From the NCBI GenBank assembly GCA_030447805.1, contig JAUJOE010000001.1, positions 165,175 to 201,672 on the forward strand: a DNA stretch of 36,498 nucleotides. The letters run 5' to 3'. The number at the start of each line of letters is the position of its first letter. The first letter of the stretch is position 1. The translations under genes and the position numbers were made by a program. Positions 25,513 through 34,352 of the stretch are shown here, piece after piece. This stretch comes from Nocardioidaceae bacterium. Its GTDB lineage: Bacteria; Actinomycetota; Actinomycetes; Propionibacteriales; Nocardioidaceae. The notes below the pieces were generated by a model. It did not search any database, was not told the origin of the DNA, and saw only the letters and a program-made list of their open reading frames with translations.

Positions 25513-27000
25513 TTATCCCGCTCTGGGTTTGAGGCGTTGGTGGCGGATAGGCCGCCGCTGGGGGTCGATGCGTGTGGGTGGGATGATTTCGGGGATGCCG
25601 TCGGCGGCCATGACCACGGCCCATTCGCCGGTGTCGAGGAGCCGGTGGTGGAAGGGGCACAGTAGGCACCCGTTGGTGATGTCGGTGGGTCCGCCGAGGT
25701 GCCAGGGCTTCATGTGGTGGGCTTCGCACCACGCCGGTGGCCTATCGCAGCCGGGCCAGACGCAGCCTTTGTCGCGGGCGGCGAGCGCGATGCGTTGGTA
25801 GCGGTCGAACAGCCGCTGGGACATGCCGAGGTCCAAGATCTTCGACGGCCCGCCCAGCACGGCGGGTAGTAGCCCGGCGTTGCAGGCGAGCCGGCGTGCT
25901 TCGGCGGCGGACACACTTCCCCCGGTGTCGAGGGTGGCTTCCCCTACGCCGGTGGCCAACGTGGTGGCGTCGATGGTGACCACGATCTGGGCGTTCGCGA
26001 CCCCGTGTTGGGGGAGCTTGTCGATGGGGAGGTGTTCGATCAGCTCGGCGAACGCCCGCCCGAGCCGCTGCCCATACGTCAAGACTCCGGTCTCGGTGTC
26101 ACAGTGGGCACCGTCGACGTCGATCACGTCGGAGGTGCCCGGTCCGTGCACCGTGGCACCGAGTGGGGTGCCGGGTGGGTTGGCCGGGGTGCGGCGAGGC
26201 GACGCGCAGGCCTCGAGGGCTTTGCTGAGCATCGCGAAGGTGGCATTGGGTAACCGGCCGGAGAACCGGGCGATCCCGTCCAGGCCCGGTCGGCCGCGGA
26301 ACACCGTGGCTTGCAGGGCGCGGTGTTCTTCGGCTTGCAGTTGCTCACCCAGTTTCGCCTCGGCGGCATCGGGGTCGACGACCTCGACGAGGTGGTTGGC
26401 GACGTGCCGCAGCTGCACATAGTTCAGTTGTTCGGCGGATTCGATCAGGTGCAGCTGCGCCAACCCCATCGTTGAGGTGTCGATGTCGGCGTCGAGCATG
26501 GCCAGGGCTTTGCCGATCACCACCGCCTGCTCTCCGCTGATCCGGCCGGCGGCCCAGGCCGCCCGGCTGATGTCGGTACGGGGAGTCATGGCGCGGGCCT
26601 GGGCGACGATGCCGGCGGCCTGACCGGTCGACATCCGGTGGGTGGCGGCAAGGTACGCCCGGGTGGAGGACGCCCCCGTCTTGGTGGCAAGGTCGCGGTC
26701 GTCGACCTCGGCGACGAGCCGGGCGATCAGCTCATCGACACCGGCCTTGGCTTGCAGCGCCTGCGTGAGGCGGGCCTGCAGCCGGTCATCGTCCAACGAC
26801 CACACCGGCACGTCCACCGCCCGGCCGAGCTGGTCGGTGACCGCGCTGAGCGCCGTCCCGATCGGGTCCAGCGCCGCTGTGCGGGAAACCTCGGCACCGG
26901 ATGCGCCCGACACGTCGGCACCTGGTGTGCCGCCGGCCGGGTCATCGGCCACCGTGGTGAGACCAAGCGGCGGACCGTACCCGAAGCTGCTGTCGTACAT
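25513..27000 (-). CDS. DUF222 / HNH endonuclease (13E12 repeat family)
   Basis: A 495-residue protein of the family known as 13E12 in Mycobacterium, present in many copies in actinomycete genomes. The N-terminal two thirds are DUF222 (ARLTQALQAKAGVDELIARL, TGASSTRAYLAATHRMSTGQ, RISGEQAVVIGKAL). The C-terminal HNH nuclease domain reads RDKGCVWPGCDRPPAWCEAH, HMKPWHLGGPTDITNG and CLLCPFHHRLLDTGEW, with the Cys pairs of the zinc site and the HH/N/H residues all present. The target DNA and role are unknown; the family behaves as dispersed, perhaps self-spreading genes. The ATG at 27000 lies 6 bases after a -10-like TAGGTT, and an SOS-box-like site lies 33 bp upstream, as reported for mycobacterial 13E12 genes. 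Confidence 0.9.
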   Translation of the reverse strand: MYDSSFGYGPPLGLTTVADDPAGGTPGADVSGASGAEVSRTAALDPIGTALSAVTDQLGRAVDVPVWSLDDDRLQARLTQALQAKAGVDELIARLVAEVDDRDLATKTGASSTRAYLAATHRMSTGQAAGIVAQARAMTPRTDISRAAWAAGRISGEQAVVIGKALAMLDADIDTSTMGLAQLHLIESAEQLNYVQLRHVANHLVEVVDPDAAEAKLGEQLQAEEHRALQATVFRGRPGLDGIARFSGRLPNATFAMLSKALEACASPRRTPANPPGTPLGATVHGPGTSDVIDVDGAHCDTETGVLTYGQRLGRAFAELIEHLPIDKLPQHGVANAQIVVTIDATTLATGVGEATLDTGGSVSAAEARRLACNAGLLPAVLGGPSKILDLGMSQRLFDRYQRIALAARDKGCVWPGCDRPPAWCEAHHMKPWHLGGPTDITNGCLLCPFHHRLLDTGEWAVVMAADGIPEIIPPTRIDPQRRPIRHQRLKPRAG

Positions 27001-27006
27001 GCCATC

Positions 27007-27012
27007 AACCTA
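27007..27012 (-). promoter_or_regulatory. -10 element of a likely leaderless DUF222 transcript
   Basis: TAGGTT on the minus strand ends 6 bases before the ATG at 27000, so transcription would begin at or next to the start codon. There is no Shine-Dalgarno. Leaderless mRNAs of this shape are common in actinomycetes. Confidence 0.5.
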
Positions 27013-27032
27013 AACCACCGCACCGACAGTGT

Positions 27033-27048
27033 TCGAACATAGCTTCGA
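27033..27048. promoter_or_regulatory. SOS box (LexA site) upstream of the DUF222 gene
   Basis: TCGAAC-ATAG-CTTCGA matches the actinobacterial LexA consensus TCGAAC-N4-GTTCGA at 11 of 12 fixed positions. It overlaps the place where the -35 of the DUF222 promoter should lie. Mycobacterial 13E12 genes are known LexA targets, which supports the call. Confidence 0.65.
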
Positions 27049-27234
27049 GGTTGTGGACCGCCAGCCGCCCGAGCCGGCCAGCGTCCCGCTCGTCGTCAGC
27101 GCCTGCGGCGCGCGCTCACGGGATTGGGCGGCAGCAGCTGCCGCTGCTGGCCACAACGCCATCCTGAGTGATGGCGCGGCGATCTGTGGCTGCGGCCTTC
27201 GAACCAGGCAGCAGAGCTACGGCACAATCTCCAG

Positions 27235-27828
27235 ATGCGTGACACCACACGGGACTACTGGGACGCACAAGCCGCAACCTTCGACGAGGAAGCCGACCAC
27301 GGCCTTCGAGATCCAGTCGTACGTACTCGTTGGAGGACGCTTCTCCTTGAACACTTGCCGCCAGCGCCAGCGGACGTTGTCGACCTTGGTTGCGGGACGG
27401 GCTCCCTGGCGGTGTTGCTCGCCGAGGCTGGCTACACCGTCCGTGGGATCGATTTGTCGGACGCGATGGTAGAAGCCGCGAAGATGAAGGCTCGGGCGGC
27501 TGGCGTTGCGGCAACCTTCCAGCAAGGGGACGCCACGGACCTTCCCTACGAACCGGCTAGCTGCGATGTCGTCCTCGCGCGCCATGTTCTCTGGGCGCTT
27601 CCAGACCCAGCCAGCGCACTGGGGCACTGGGTCAGTCTTCTGCGCCCCCACGGGCGCCTAGTGCTGATCGAAGGCAGTTGGTCCACCGGTGCCGGCCTCA
27701 CCGCTGCGGACTGCGCAGCACTGGTGCTGCAGCACCGCTTGTCGGCCGCGATTCGGCCGCTGAGGGAGCCTGCCTTCTGGGGCCGCGCCACCGACGACGA
27801 GCGGTACGCCGTGATCAGTCTCCACTGA
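27235..27828 (+). CDS. Class I SAM-dependent methyltransferase
   Basis: A 197-residue Rossmann-fold methyltransferase of the Methyltransf_11 type. It opens with TRDYWDAQAATFDEEADHGL, then motif I VVDLGCGTGSLAVLLAEAG (about residues 48-66), motif II VRGIDLSDAMVEAA, QQGDATDLPYEPASCDVVLA, RHVLWALPDPASAL and LRPHGRLVLIEGSW. The end (REPAFWGRATDDERYAVISL) is natural for the group, so it is complete. The substrate is unknown. ATG at 27235 has no Shine-Dalgarno; CACAAT (27223-27228) lies 6 bases upstream and could be a -10 for leaderless expression. It stands alone, divergent from DUF222 and convergent with the antiporter gene. Confidence 0.88.
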   Translation: MRDTTRDYWDAQAATFDEEADHGLRDPVVRTRWRTLLLEHLPPAPADVVDLGCGTGSLAVLLAEAGYTVRGIDLSDAMVEAAKMKARAAGVAATFQQGDATDLPYEPASCDVVLARHVLWALPDPASALGHWVSLLRPHGRLVLIEGSWSTGAGLTAADCAALVLQHRLSAAIRPLREPAFWGRATDDERYAVISLH

Positions 27829-27834
27829 CTTTGC

Positions 27835-27858
27835 CCAGCGGCCCCTGCTGTGCGCTGG
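27835..27858. terminator. Possible hairpin between methyltransferase and antiporter genes
   Basis: CCAGCG (27835-27840) and CGCTGG (27853-27858) form a 6-bp stem with a 12-base loop, 6 bases after the methyltransferase stop. The rest of this 118-bp gap shows nothing clear. Confidence 0.28.
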
Positions 27859-27946
27859 ATAGTACTCGCACATGCCGCCAGCCGTTGAGCCTATGGGTTC
27901 ACCGCCCTGACCACCGCGAGTCGGAAGTGCTCGATCGGCGCCACTG

Positions 27947-29878
27947 TCAGAGCTTCGGCAAATCTTGGAGGCGTTCTGGCAGCAGTCCACTGTGGGTGAG
28001 TTCGCTGAGCTGGCGACTCGTTGCGGCTTGAGCGAGGAGCACCGCCTGCCGCTCATGCAGTTCCCGACGGGCGCCGTCGGAGTCGAGCTTGTCGAGCTCG
28101 TCGACGGCTTCCTGTTCCCATTGATGAAACGTCTGACGGGCCTCCCGGACAGTGTCGGGGCGAATCGCGGGTAGTTGGTCGAAGAGGTCCAGCGCCTCGC
28201 CGGTGCGCCGGGCGGCAAGGCGCCGGGCGGACGCTTCGGCGTACGTGAGCTCTTCCGCGTCCTCACCGGCTGGTTCGGGCAGCCAACCGACGATTCGCCT
28301 GCTGAGCCGGTCCAACCGGGACGGTTCCCTCCGTCGGCGGTCCGGCTGCGGGTCAACGCACATCGCGAGGTCGTCAACCTCGTCGTCGACCTGGTGAAGG
28401 AGCGTGCGGGTGACTGCCGGAGGGAGCAAACCCTCGTCGCTGAGGTCTTGGTAGGTCCGGCGTTCGATGTGCAGTCCCCGGCCAAGGACGACACGAGTCT
28501 CCGCGGCTGGATCCAGCTCAAGGCGATGCAGCTCCTCGTGAGCCTCCTGTTCGGCGGTGTCCAGGCGTGCCGTCACCTCGTCAGCGTCCGCCAAACCCAG
28601 GTCGGCAACTTGCCGCCTGGCTGCCTGGACGCCGGACAATCGCGCCACCGCTGTCAGGAACAGGTCGACCGGGCTCGGTTCGTCGAGTCGCAGCCGGTGG
28701 ACCAGCCACTGGATGGTGGTCGCGTTGAGCAGCAACGTGGCCAGAACCACACCGCCGGTCAGCGCCACCAGCATGTCGCGCTCGGGGAGCTCCTCGGGCA
28801 GCGCCAATGCCAGCGCCAGCGCCACGCCGCCACGCAGCCCACCCCAGACCAGGACCGCCTCGTTGCGCCAACCCACCCTCGCGATCCCGGCCACCTTCTC
28901 CAGCAGCCACACCACCGGGATCACGGCGGCGGCCCGAGCGACCAGGACGGCCACCACTGCGAGCAGGATTGGCCCGATCTCGCTGGCTAGCGCAGCCGGT
29001 TCGAGGGCGAGACCGATGAGCAGGAACAGCAGCGCGTTGGCGATGTAGTCAAGCGCCCCCCACGTCTGCTCCCACGCCTCGCGCAACTCAGCGGAGCCCC
29101 TGCTCGGGGCGAGGCCCGCGAGCACCATGCCGGCGACAGCGGTGGACATGACCCCGGAGAACCCCAGTACCTCTTCCGCGAGGACGAAACTGCCGTAAGC
29201 AACCGCCAGCGACAGCGCAACCGCAGGCAGCCGATCCAGCCACGGGAGTACGGCGGCCGCAGCGAACCCGAGCAAGGCACCGATCATGGCGCCACCGGCG
29301 AAGACGGCGACGAAGTCGACGAATCCGGCCGCCACGTTGACTGAGCCGCCGGTAGCGGCCTCGAGCAGGATCGCGAACATCACGATCGCCACGCCATCGT
29401 TCAGCAGGCTTTCGCCCTCCACCAGGGTGAGCAGCCGCCGCGGCACGCCGAGCTCACGAAAGATCGCGACCACCGCGACCGGGTCGGTGGCGGAGATCAA
29501 CGCACCGAACAGGAACGCCACCGCCAATCCGGTACCGAGGACCACGTGCAAAGTGAGGCCCACCAACACCGCTGACACAGCGAAGCCCACCACAGCGAGG
29601 GCGACGATCGCTCCGAGATTGCGCGTGAACGCCCTCAGGTCGATGTCGAGAGCTGCGGCGAAGATCAGCACCGGCAGGAACCCGATGACCACGACCTCCT
29701 GGAAAACCTCGCCTTGCAGCTGACCCACCGTAGGGACCAACCCCACGGCGGAGGCGATGAAGGCCACCACCACCAAGACGACGGTCAGTGGCAGGTGCAC
29801 CCGTCGAGCCAACAAGCCCAACAGAACCGCCAGCGCCAGCAACCCGGCGACCTGTAGCACTACGTGCGCCAGTTCCAC
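27947..29878 (-). CDS. CPA1 family Na+/H+ antiporter
   Basis: Monovalent cation/proton antiporter (NhaP/NHE-like) of the cytoplasmic membrane. About 12 membrane segments fill the first 400 residues, with ALISATDPVAVVAIFRELGV, EGESLLNDGVAIVMFAILLE (the ND pair of the ion site) and WGGLRGGVALALALALPEEL, all classic. The last ~230 residues are a hydrophilic cytoplasmic domain rich in Glu/Arg/Leu, probably helical and regulatory. The GTG at 29878 is preferred since AAGG lies 8 nt upstream and the product then starts just before the first helix (ELAHVVLQVAGLLALAVLLG); an ATG at 29917 and a start at 30052 are less likely. Length about 643 aa. Divergent from dnaE. Confidence 0.9.
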   Translation of the reverse strand: MELAHVVLQVAGLLALAVLLGLLARRVHLPLTVVLVVVAFIASAVGLVPTVGQLQGEVFQEVVVIGFLPVLIFAAALDIDLRAFTRNLGAIVALAVVGFAVSAVLVGLTLHVVLGTGLAVAFLFGALISATDPVAVVAIFRELGVPRRLLTLVEGESLLNDGVAIVMFAILLEAATGGSVNVAAGFVDFVAVFAGGAMIGALLGFAAAAVLPWLDRLPAVALSLAVAYGSFVLAEEVLGFSGVMSTAVAGMVLAGLAPSRGSAELREAWEQTWGALDYIANALLFLLIGLALEPAALASEIGPILLAVVAVLVARAAAVIPVVWLLEKVAGIARVGWRNEAVLVWGGLRGGVALALALALPEELPERDMLVALTGGVVLATLLLNATTIQWLVHRLRLDEPSPVDLFLTAVARLSGVQAARRQVADLGLADADEVTARLDTAEQEAHEELHRLELDPAAETRVVLGRGLHIERRTYQDLSDEGLLPPAVTRTLLHQVDDEVDDLAMCVDPQPDRRRREPSRLDRLSRRIVGWLPEPAGEDAEELTYAEASARRLAARRTGEALDLFDQLPAIRPDTVREARQTFHQWEQEAVDELDKLDSDGARRELHERQAVLLAQAATSRQLSELTHSGLLPERLQDLPKL

Positions 29879-30153
29879 GTTTCCCACCTTCCACCGTGCC
29901 GCGGTCGGGCCGCGCATCGCAACATGGTGCAGCAAGCGCCGCTCATCGGCCACGGTTTGGCTGCTGAACAAGCTCGGCTGTTGATGTTGTGCGCGAGAGT
30001 GTCGGTGCCGGCGGCGAAGATGTGTCGGCGTAGTCTCTGAGGTCTTCCCCACAGCGGGGCCGCGCCCGCAATCGCGGTCTCATTGTCATGTCGCGGCCGC
30101 GTTCCGCTGGCGGCAGCGGCGTTGTCGTTCGGCGAGAAGGAGTCACCGCACAG

Positions 30154-33100
30154 ATGTCGAGCCCGCTCCGGTCTGCCGCTGGATCGAGTGAGTCCTCGTT
30201 CGTGCATCTGCACGTGCACACGGAGTACTCGATGCTCGACGGCGCGGCCAGGATCGGTCAGCTGTTGGACGAGACGTCCCGGCTCGGCATGCCCGCGCTG
30301 GCGATCACCGACCACGGCAACATGTTCGGCGCCTACGAGTTCTACCAGGCCGCCAAAGCACGCGACATCAACCCGATCATCGGCATCGAGGCCTACCTGA
30401 CACCAGGCACCAGCCGCTTCGAGCGCCGTCGGGTGCAGTGGGGCAACGGTGGTGGCGACGACGTCTCCGGGGGCGGTGCCTACACCCACCTGACGCTGTT
30501 GGCCGAGACCACCGAAGGCATGCACAACTTGTTCCGCCTCTCCTCGCTGGCTTCCATGGAGGGCCAGTTCTACAAGCCCCGGATGGACCGCGAGCTGCTC
30601 GAGCGCTACGCCAAGGGCATCATCGCCACCACCGGGTGTCCCGGGGGCGAGGTGCAGACGCTGATCCGGCTCGGTCGGTACGCCGACGCCGTACAGGCAG
30701 CGGCCGACTACCGCGACCTGTTCGGCGCCGGCAACTACTTCGTCGAGCTGATGGACCACGGGCTGACGATTGAGAGCCGGGTCCGCGACGACCTGCTGCG
30801 CCTGGCAAAGCAACTCGACCTGCCGCTGGTCGCCACCAATGACCTGCACTACACCAGGCAAGACGACGCGCAGAGCCACGCCGCGCTGCTGTGTGTGCAG
30901 ACCGGCTCCACCATGCACGACGAGGGCCGGTTCCAGCTCGACGGCGACGACTACTACCTCAAGTCGCCGGGGGAGATGCGGCACGTCTGGCGAGACTTCC
31001 CCGACGCGTGTGACAACACGCTGCTGATCGCCGAACGCTGTCGGGTCCAGTTTGCTGAGGGCCGCAACCTGATGCCGCGGTTCGCGGTGCCCGCCGGTGA
31101 GACAGAGGAGTCCTGGCTCGTCAAGCAGGTCGAGCTGGGCTTGGCGGCACGCTACCCAGACGGCGTCACCGCTGAGATACGCCAGCGCACCGACTACGAG
31201 GTCGGCGTGATCTTGCAGATGGGTTTTCCCAGCTACTTCCTCGTCACCGCCGACTGCATCACCTGGGCCAGGCAAGAAGGCATTCGGGTCGGCCCGGGCC
31301 GCGGGTCCGCTGCCGGGTCCATGGTCTCCTACGCCCTGGGCATCACCCAGCTCGACCCTCTCGAGCACGGCCTGCTCTTCGAGCGGTTCCTCAACCCCGA
31401 GCGCATCTCGATGCCTGACATCGACATCGACTTCGACGAACGCCGCCGCGGTGAGGTGATCCGGTACGTCAACGACAAGTACGGCGAGGACCGCGTCGCC
31501 CAGGTCGTTACCTTCGGCACGATCAAGGCCAAGCAGGCGGTCAAGGACTCCGCCCGGGTGCTCGGTCATCCATTCGCGATGGGGGAGCGCATCACCAAGG
31601 CAATGCCAGCGTCGGTGATGGGCAAGGACATCCCCGTCAACGAGATCTTCAATCCCGAGCACCCGCGGTACACCGAGGCGGGGGAGTTCCGGTCGCTCTA
31701 CAACAGCGACCCGCAGGTTCGCGAGATCGTCGACACCGCGCGCGGGCTCGAAGGGCTCAAGCGCCAGTGGGGCGTCCACGCCTGCGCGATGATCATGTCC
31801 AGCGAGCCACTGCTCGACAACATTCCGATCATGCGGCGCGAGCAAGACGGCGCCATCATCACCCAGTTCGACTACCCGACGTGTGAGTCCCTCGGGCTGT
31901 TGAAGATGGACTTCCTCGGCCTGCGCAACCTCACCGTCGTCGACGACACCCTGGCCAACATCGTCACCAACCGCCATGCGCAGGTGGTGGTTGAGTCCTT
32001 GCGGTTCGACGACCCAGCGACGTACGAACTGCTCGGCCGCGGCGAGACTCTCGGCGTCTTCCAGCTCGACGGTGGCCCGATGCGGTCGCTGCTGCGGTCG
32101 ATGAAGCCTGACCGCTTCGACGACATCACCGCTGTCCTGGCGCTGTACCGGCCAGGCCCGATGGGCACCAACGCACACAACGACTACGCCGACCGCAAGA
32201 ACGGCCGCCAACCGGTGGTGCCCATCCACCCCGAGCTCGCCGAGCCGTTGGCCGACATCTTGGGCGAGACGCACGGCCTCGTCGTCTATCAGGAGCAGGT
32301 GATGGCGATTGCCCAGCGAGTCGCCGGCTACTCCCTGGCAAGTGCTGACCTGCTTCGCCGGGCGATGGGCAAGAAGAAGAAGAAGGAGCTAGAGCAGCAG
32401 TACGAGTCCTTCTCAGGCGGGATGCTCGAGCGCGGTTACTCAAGCAGCGCGGTCAAGGCGCTGTGGGACACGTTGCTGCCGTTCTGCGACTACGGCTTCA
32501 ACAAGAGCCACGGCGCGGGGTACGCCGTTGTGTCGTACTGGACCGCCTACCTCAAGGCGAACTACCCCGCGGAGTACATGGCCGCTCTGCTCACCAGCGT
32601 GCGCGACGACAAGGACAAGTCAGCCGTCTACCTCAACGAGTGCCGCCGGATGGGCATCAAGGTGCTGCCGCCCGACGTCAACGAGTCCGACGCCACCTTC
32701 ACCCCGGTCGGCACCGACATCCGGTTCGGACTGTCGGCCATCCGCAACGTCGGCGCCAACGTCGTGGCCGGCCTGGTCGCCGCCCGGGAGGCCCAAGGTC
32801 GGTTCAGCGACTTCGGTGACTTCATGGCCAAGGTGCCGGTTCCGGTCTGCAACAAACGGGTGCTGGAGTCGCTGTGCAAAGCCGGCGCCTTCGACTCCCT
32901 CGGGTACTCCCGGCGTGCCCTGGTGGCAGTCCACGAGGAGGCCGCCGACCAGTACCTCGACCTCAAACGCAATGAGGCGATGGGTCAGGACTCCCTGTTC
33001 GGGGGGCTGGACGACGACAGTTTCTCCTCGGTCTCCGTGCAGGTGCCGGCCGTGCAGGAGTGGGACAAAGCCAGCCTGCTCGCGCACGAGCGCGACATGC

Positions 33101-33705
33101 TGGGCTTGTACGTCTCAGACCACCCGCTCAACGGCCTCGAGCATGTGCTGGCCTCGTCCAGCGACGTCTCCGTGGGCCAGCTGCTGACCGACGACCAGCA
33201 TGCAGAAGGTGCGGTAGTGACCGTTGCCGGGTTGCTCACCTCCGTGGTCCGCAAGACGACGAAGAGAAGCGAGCCGTATGCCGTCGTCACCGTCGAGGAC
33301 CTCGAGGGCGCCCTGCCGGTGTGGGTGTTCCCAGGGACATACCAGGCAGCCGCCACCGTGCTGATCGAGGACTCGGTCGTGCTTGTCAAGGGCCGGGTGC
33401 GCCGCGAAGGCGAGGACGGGGTGCAGCTGATGGCCATGGAGGTGACCGTGCCTGACCTCAGCCGAGGCGCCGCAACCGGTCCGGTGGTGATCTCCATGCC
33501 CACCCTGCGGGTCACACCGCCCGTTGTCGACCAGCTCAAGGAGGTGTTGGCGACCCACCCCGGCGCAGCCGAGGTGCACCTGAAGCTCCAGTCGGCCGGC
33601 CGCACGATGGTGATGAAGCTCGATGAGCGCCTGCGGGTGACGCCGACTCCTGCGCTGATGGCAGACCTGAAGGCGTTGCTGGGTCCGGCGTGTCTGTCTG
33701 CCTAG
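30154..33705 (+). CDS. dnaE: DNA polymerase III alpha subunit
   Basis: Replicative polymerase of the chromosome. ATG at 30154 is chosen because AAGGAG (30137-30142) lies 11 nt upstream and the protein then begins just before the PHP domain; the frame is open to 30088. The 1183-residue product has PHP motif [14 protein letters not shown] (from residue 18), [23 protein letters not shown], catalytic [14 protein letters not shown] (about residue 420), [15 protein letters not shown], the helix-hairpin-helix region and a C-terminal OB fold ([20 protein letters not shown]). The PHP metal residues look intact, as in actinobacterial DnaE1, where that domain proofreads. The frame is free of breaks over 3.5 kb, in contrast to 13-18 kb. 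Confidence 0.97.
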   Translation: MSSPLRSAAGSSESSFVHLHVHTEYSMLDGAARIGQLLDETSRLGMPALAITDHGNMFGAYEFYQAAKARDINPIIGIEAYLTPGTSRFERRRVQWGNGGGDDVSGGGAYTHLTLLAETTEGMHNLFRLSSLASMEGQFYKPRMDRELLERYAKGIIATTGCPGGEVQTLIRLGRYADAVQAAADYRDLFGAGNYFVELMDHGLTIESRVRDDLLRLAKQLDLPLVATNDLHYTRQDDAQSHAALLCVQTGSTMHDEGRFQLDGDDYYLKSPGEMRHVWRDFPDACDNTLLIAERCRVQFAEGRNLMPRFAVPAGETEESWLVKQVELGLAARYPDGVTAEIRQRTDYEVGVILQMGFPSYFLVTADCITWARQEGIRVGPGRGSAAGSMVSYALGITQLDPLEHGLLFERFLNPERISMPDIDIDFDERRRGEVIRYVNDKYGEDRVAQVVTFGTIKAKQAVKDSARVLGHPFAMGERITKAMPASVMGKDIPVNEIFNPEHPRYTEAGEFRSLYNSDPQVREIVDTARGLEGLKRQWGVHACAMIMSSEPLLDNIPIMRREQDGAIITQFDYPTCESLGLLKMDFLGLRNLTVVDDTLANIVTNRHAQVVVESLRFDDPATYELLGRGETLGVFQLDGGPMRSLLRSMKPDRFDDITAVLALYRPGPMGTNAHNDYADRKNGRQPVVPIHPELAEPLADILGETHGLVVYQEQVMAIAQRVAGYSLASADLLRRAMGKKKKKELEQQYESFSGGMLERGYSSSAVKALWDTLLPFCDYGFNKSHGAGYAVVSYWTAYLKANYPAEYMAALLTSVRDDKDKSAVYLNECRRMGIKVLPPDVNESDATFTPVGTDIRFGLSAIRNVGANVVAGLVAAREAQGRFSDFGDFMAKVPVPVCNKRVLESLCKAGAFDSLGYSRRALVAVHEEAADQYLDLKRNEAMGQDSLFGGLDDDSFSSVSVQVPAVQEWDKASLLAHERDMLGLYVSDHPLNGLEHVLASSSDVSVGQLLTDDQHAEGAVVTVAGLLTSVVRKTTKRSEPYAVVTVEDLEGALPVWVFPGTYQAAATVLIEDSVVLVKGRVRREGEDGVQLMAMEVTVPDLSRGAATGPVVISMPTLRVTPPVVDQLKEVLATHPGAAEVHLKLQSAGRTMVMKLDERLRVTPTPALMADLKALLGPACLSA

Positions 33706-33715
33706 GATTTCGCCT

Positions 33716-34306
33716 GTGCCGTACGCCGACCTCCCTGCCGCAATGGTCGCGGCACCACCGTCGGACAGCACCCCGCTTCAGAAGCTGGTCTACGTCGGTG
33801 GCTGCGCGGTGGCTGGGAGCGTCCTTGGGATACCGGCCGGCTTGCTGTGGCTGCAGGTGGCTGACCCTCCGTCGGTTGCGTTGACATCGACGGGGGCTTA
33901 CTTCGGCGAGATGGAGCGAAACCAGCAGGTCGGCGTCACGCTGTGGTTCTTCGTTGTCGGCATCGCCATCGGGCTGGTAGCAGGTCTTGTCGTTGGCTGG
34001 TTCGGCCATCGCCATGGGCTTGCGACGATCGTCGCCGTACTCGCCCTTTGTGCGGCCGCGGCCTGGGTCACCGAATGGATGGGTGCCGACGTCTTCGGAC
34101 CCGACGAGCAGGCGCAGCTTGCCGAGGCGCAGGTAGGTTCTGAGATCACCCTCGAAGTGGAGCTAGGCACCCGTATCGCCTACCTGGGGTGGCCCATCGG
34201 CGGCCTGCTCGGGGGACTCGCCGCAATCTTCCGGTGGCCGAGGCAACGCTCATTCCTGCCGTCGGCGGCGACATCTAGTAGCGTGATCATGCACCGAGAC
34301 CAGTAG
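33716..34306 (+). CDS. Small membrane protein, function unknown
   Basis: A 196-residue integral membrane protein with about four hydrophobic segments (near residues 25-47, 73-95, 101-120 and 155-172: VYVGGCAVAGSVLGIPAGLL, VTLWFFVVGIAIGLVAGLVV, ATIVAVLALCAAAAWV, YLGWPIGGLLGGLAAIF). Between segments 1 and 2 lies an outside or inside loop with ALTSTGAYFGEMERNQQ. Similar small proteins of no known function, some under DUF2567, are encoded next to dnaE in other actinomycetes; I do not claim membership. GTG at 33716 is 10 bp after the dnaE stop with no strong Shine-Dalgarno, which suggests co-transcription. Confidence 0.75.
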   Translation: MPYADLPAAMVAAPPSDSTPLQKLVYVGGCAVAGSVLGIPAGLLWLQVADPPSVALTSTGAYFGEMERNQQVGVTLWFFVVGIAIGLVAGLVVGWFGHRHGLATIVAVLALCAAAAWVTEWMGADVFGPDEQAQLAEAQVGSEITLEVELGTRIAYLGWPIGGLLGGLAAIFRWPRQRSFLPSAATSSSVIMHRDQ

Positions 34307-34352
34307 CGAAACGCCGCTGGTCATGGTCGCCGGCGATCTGAGGGGGTAACAC

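Noticed and set aside
24572..25732. A long open frame making an 813-residue protein ending in the binding protein
   Set aside because: The upstream part is out-of-frame permease and DUF222 sequence; the lipoprotein signal peptide at 24571 and the GTGA overlap mark the real start.
27129..27143. CGGCAGC-A-GCTGCCG inverted repeat before the methyltransferase gene
   Set aside because: Lies in repetitive GCAGC/GCTGC sequence and not near a promoter-like element; likely chance.
22309..30026. A 16-base word (GAAGATGTGTCGG with flanks) present near 22309 and near 30016
   Set aside because: One copy is plain ABC ATPase coding sequence; a single shared word of this length in biased DNA is not strong enough to claim a repeat.
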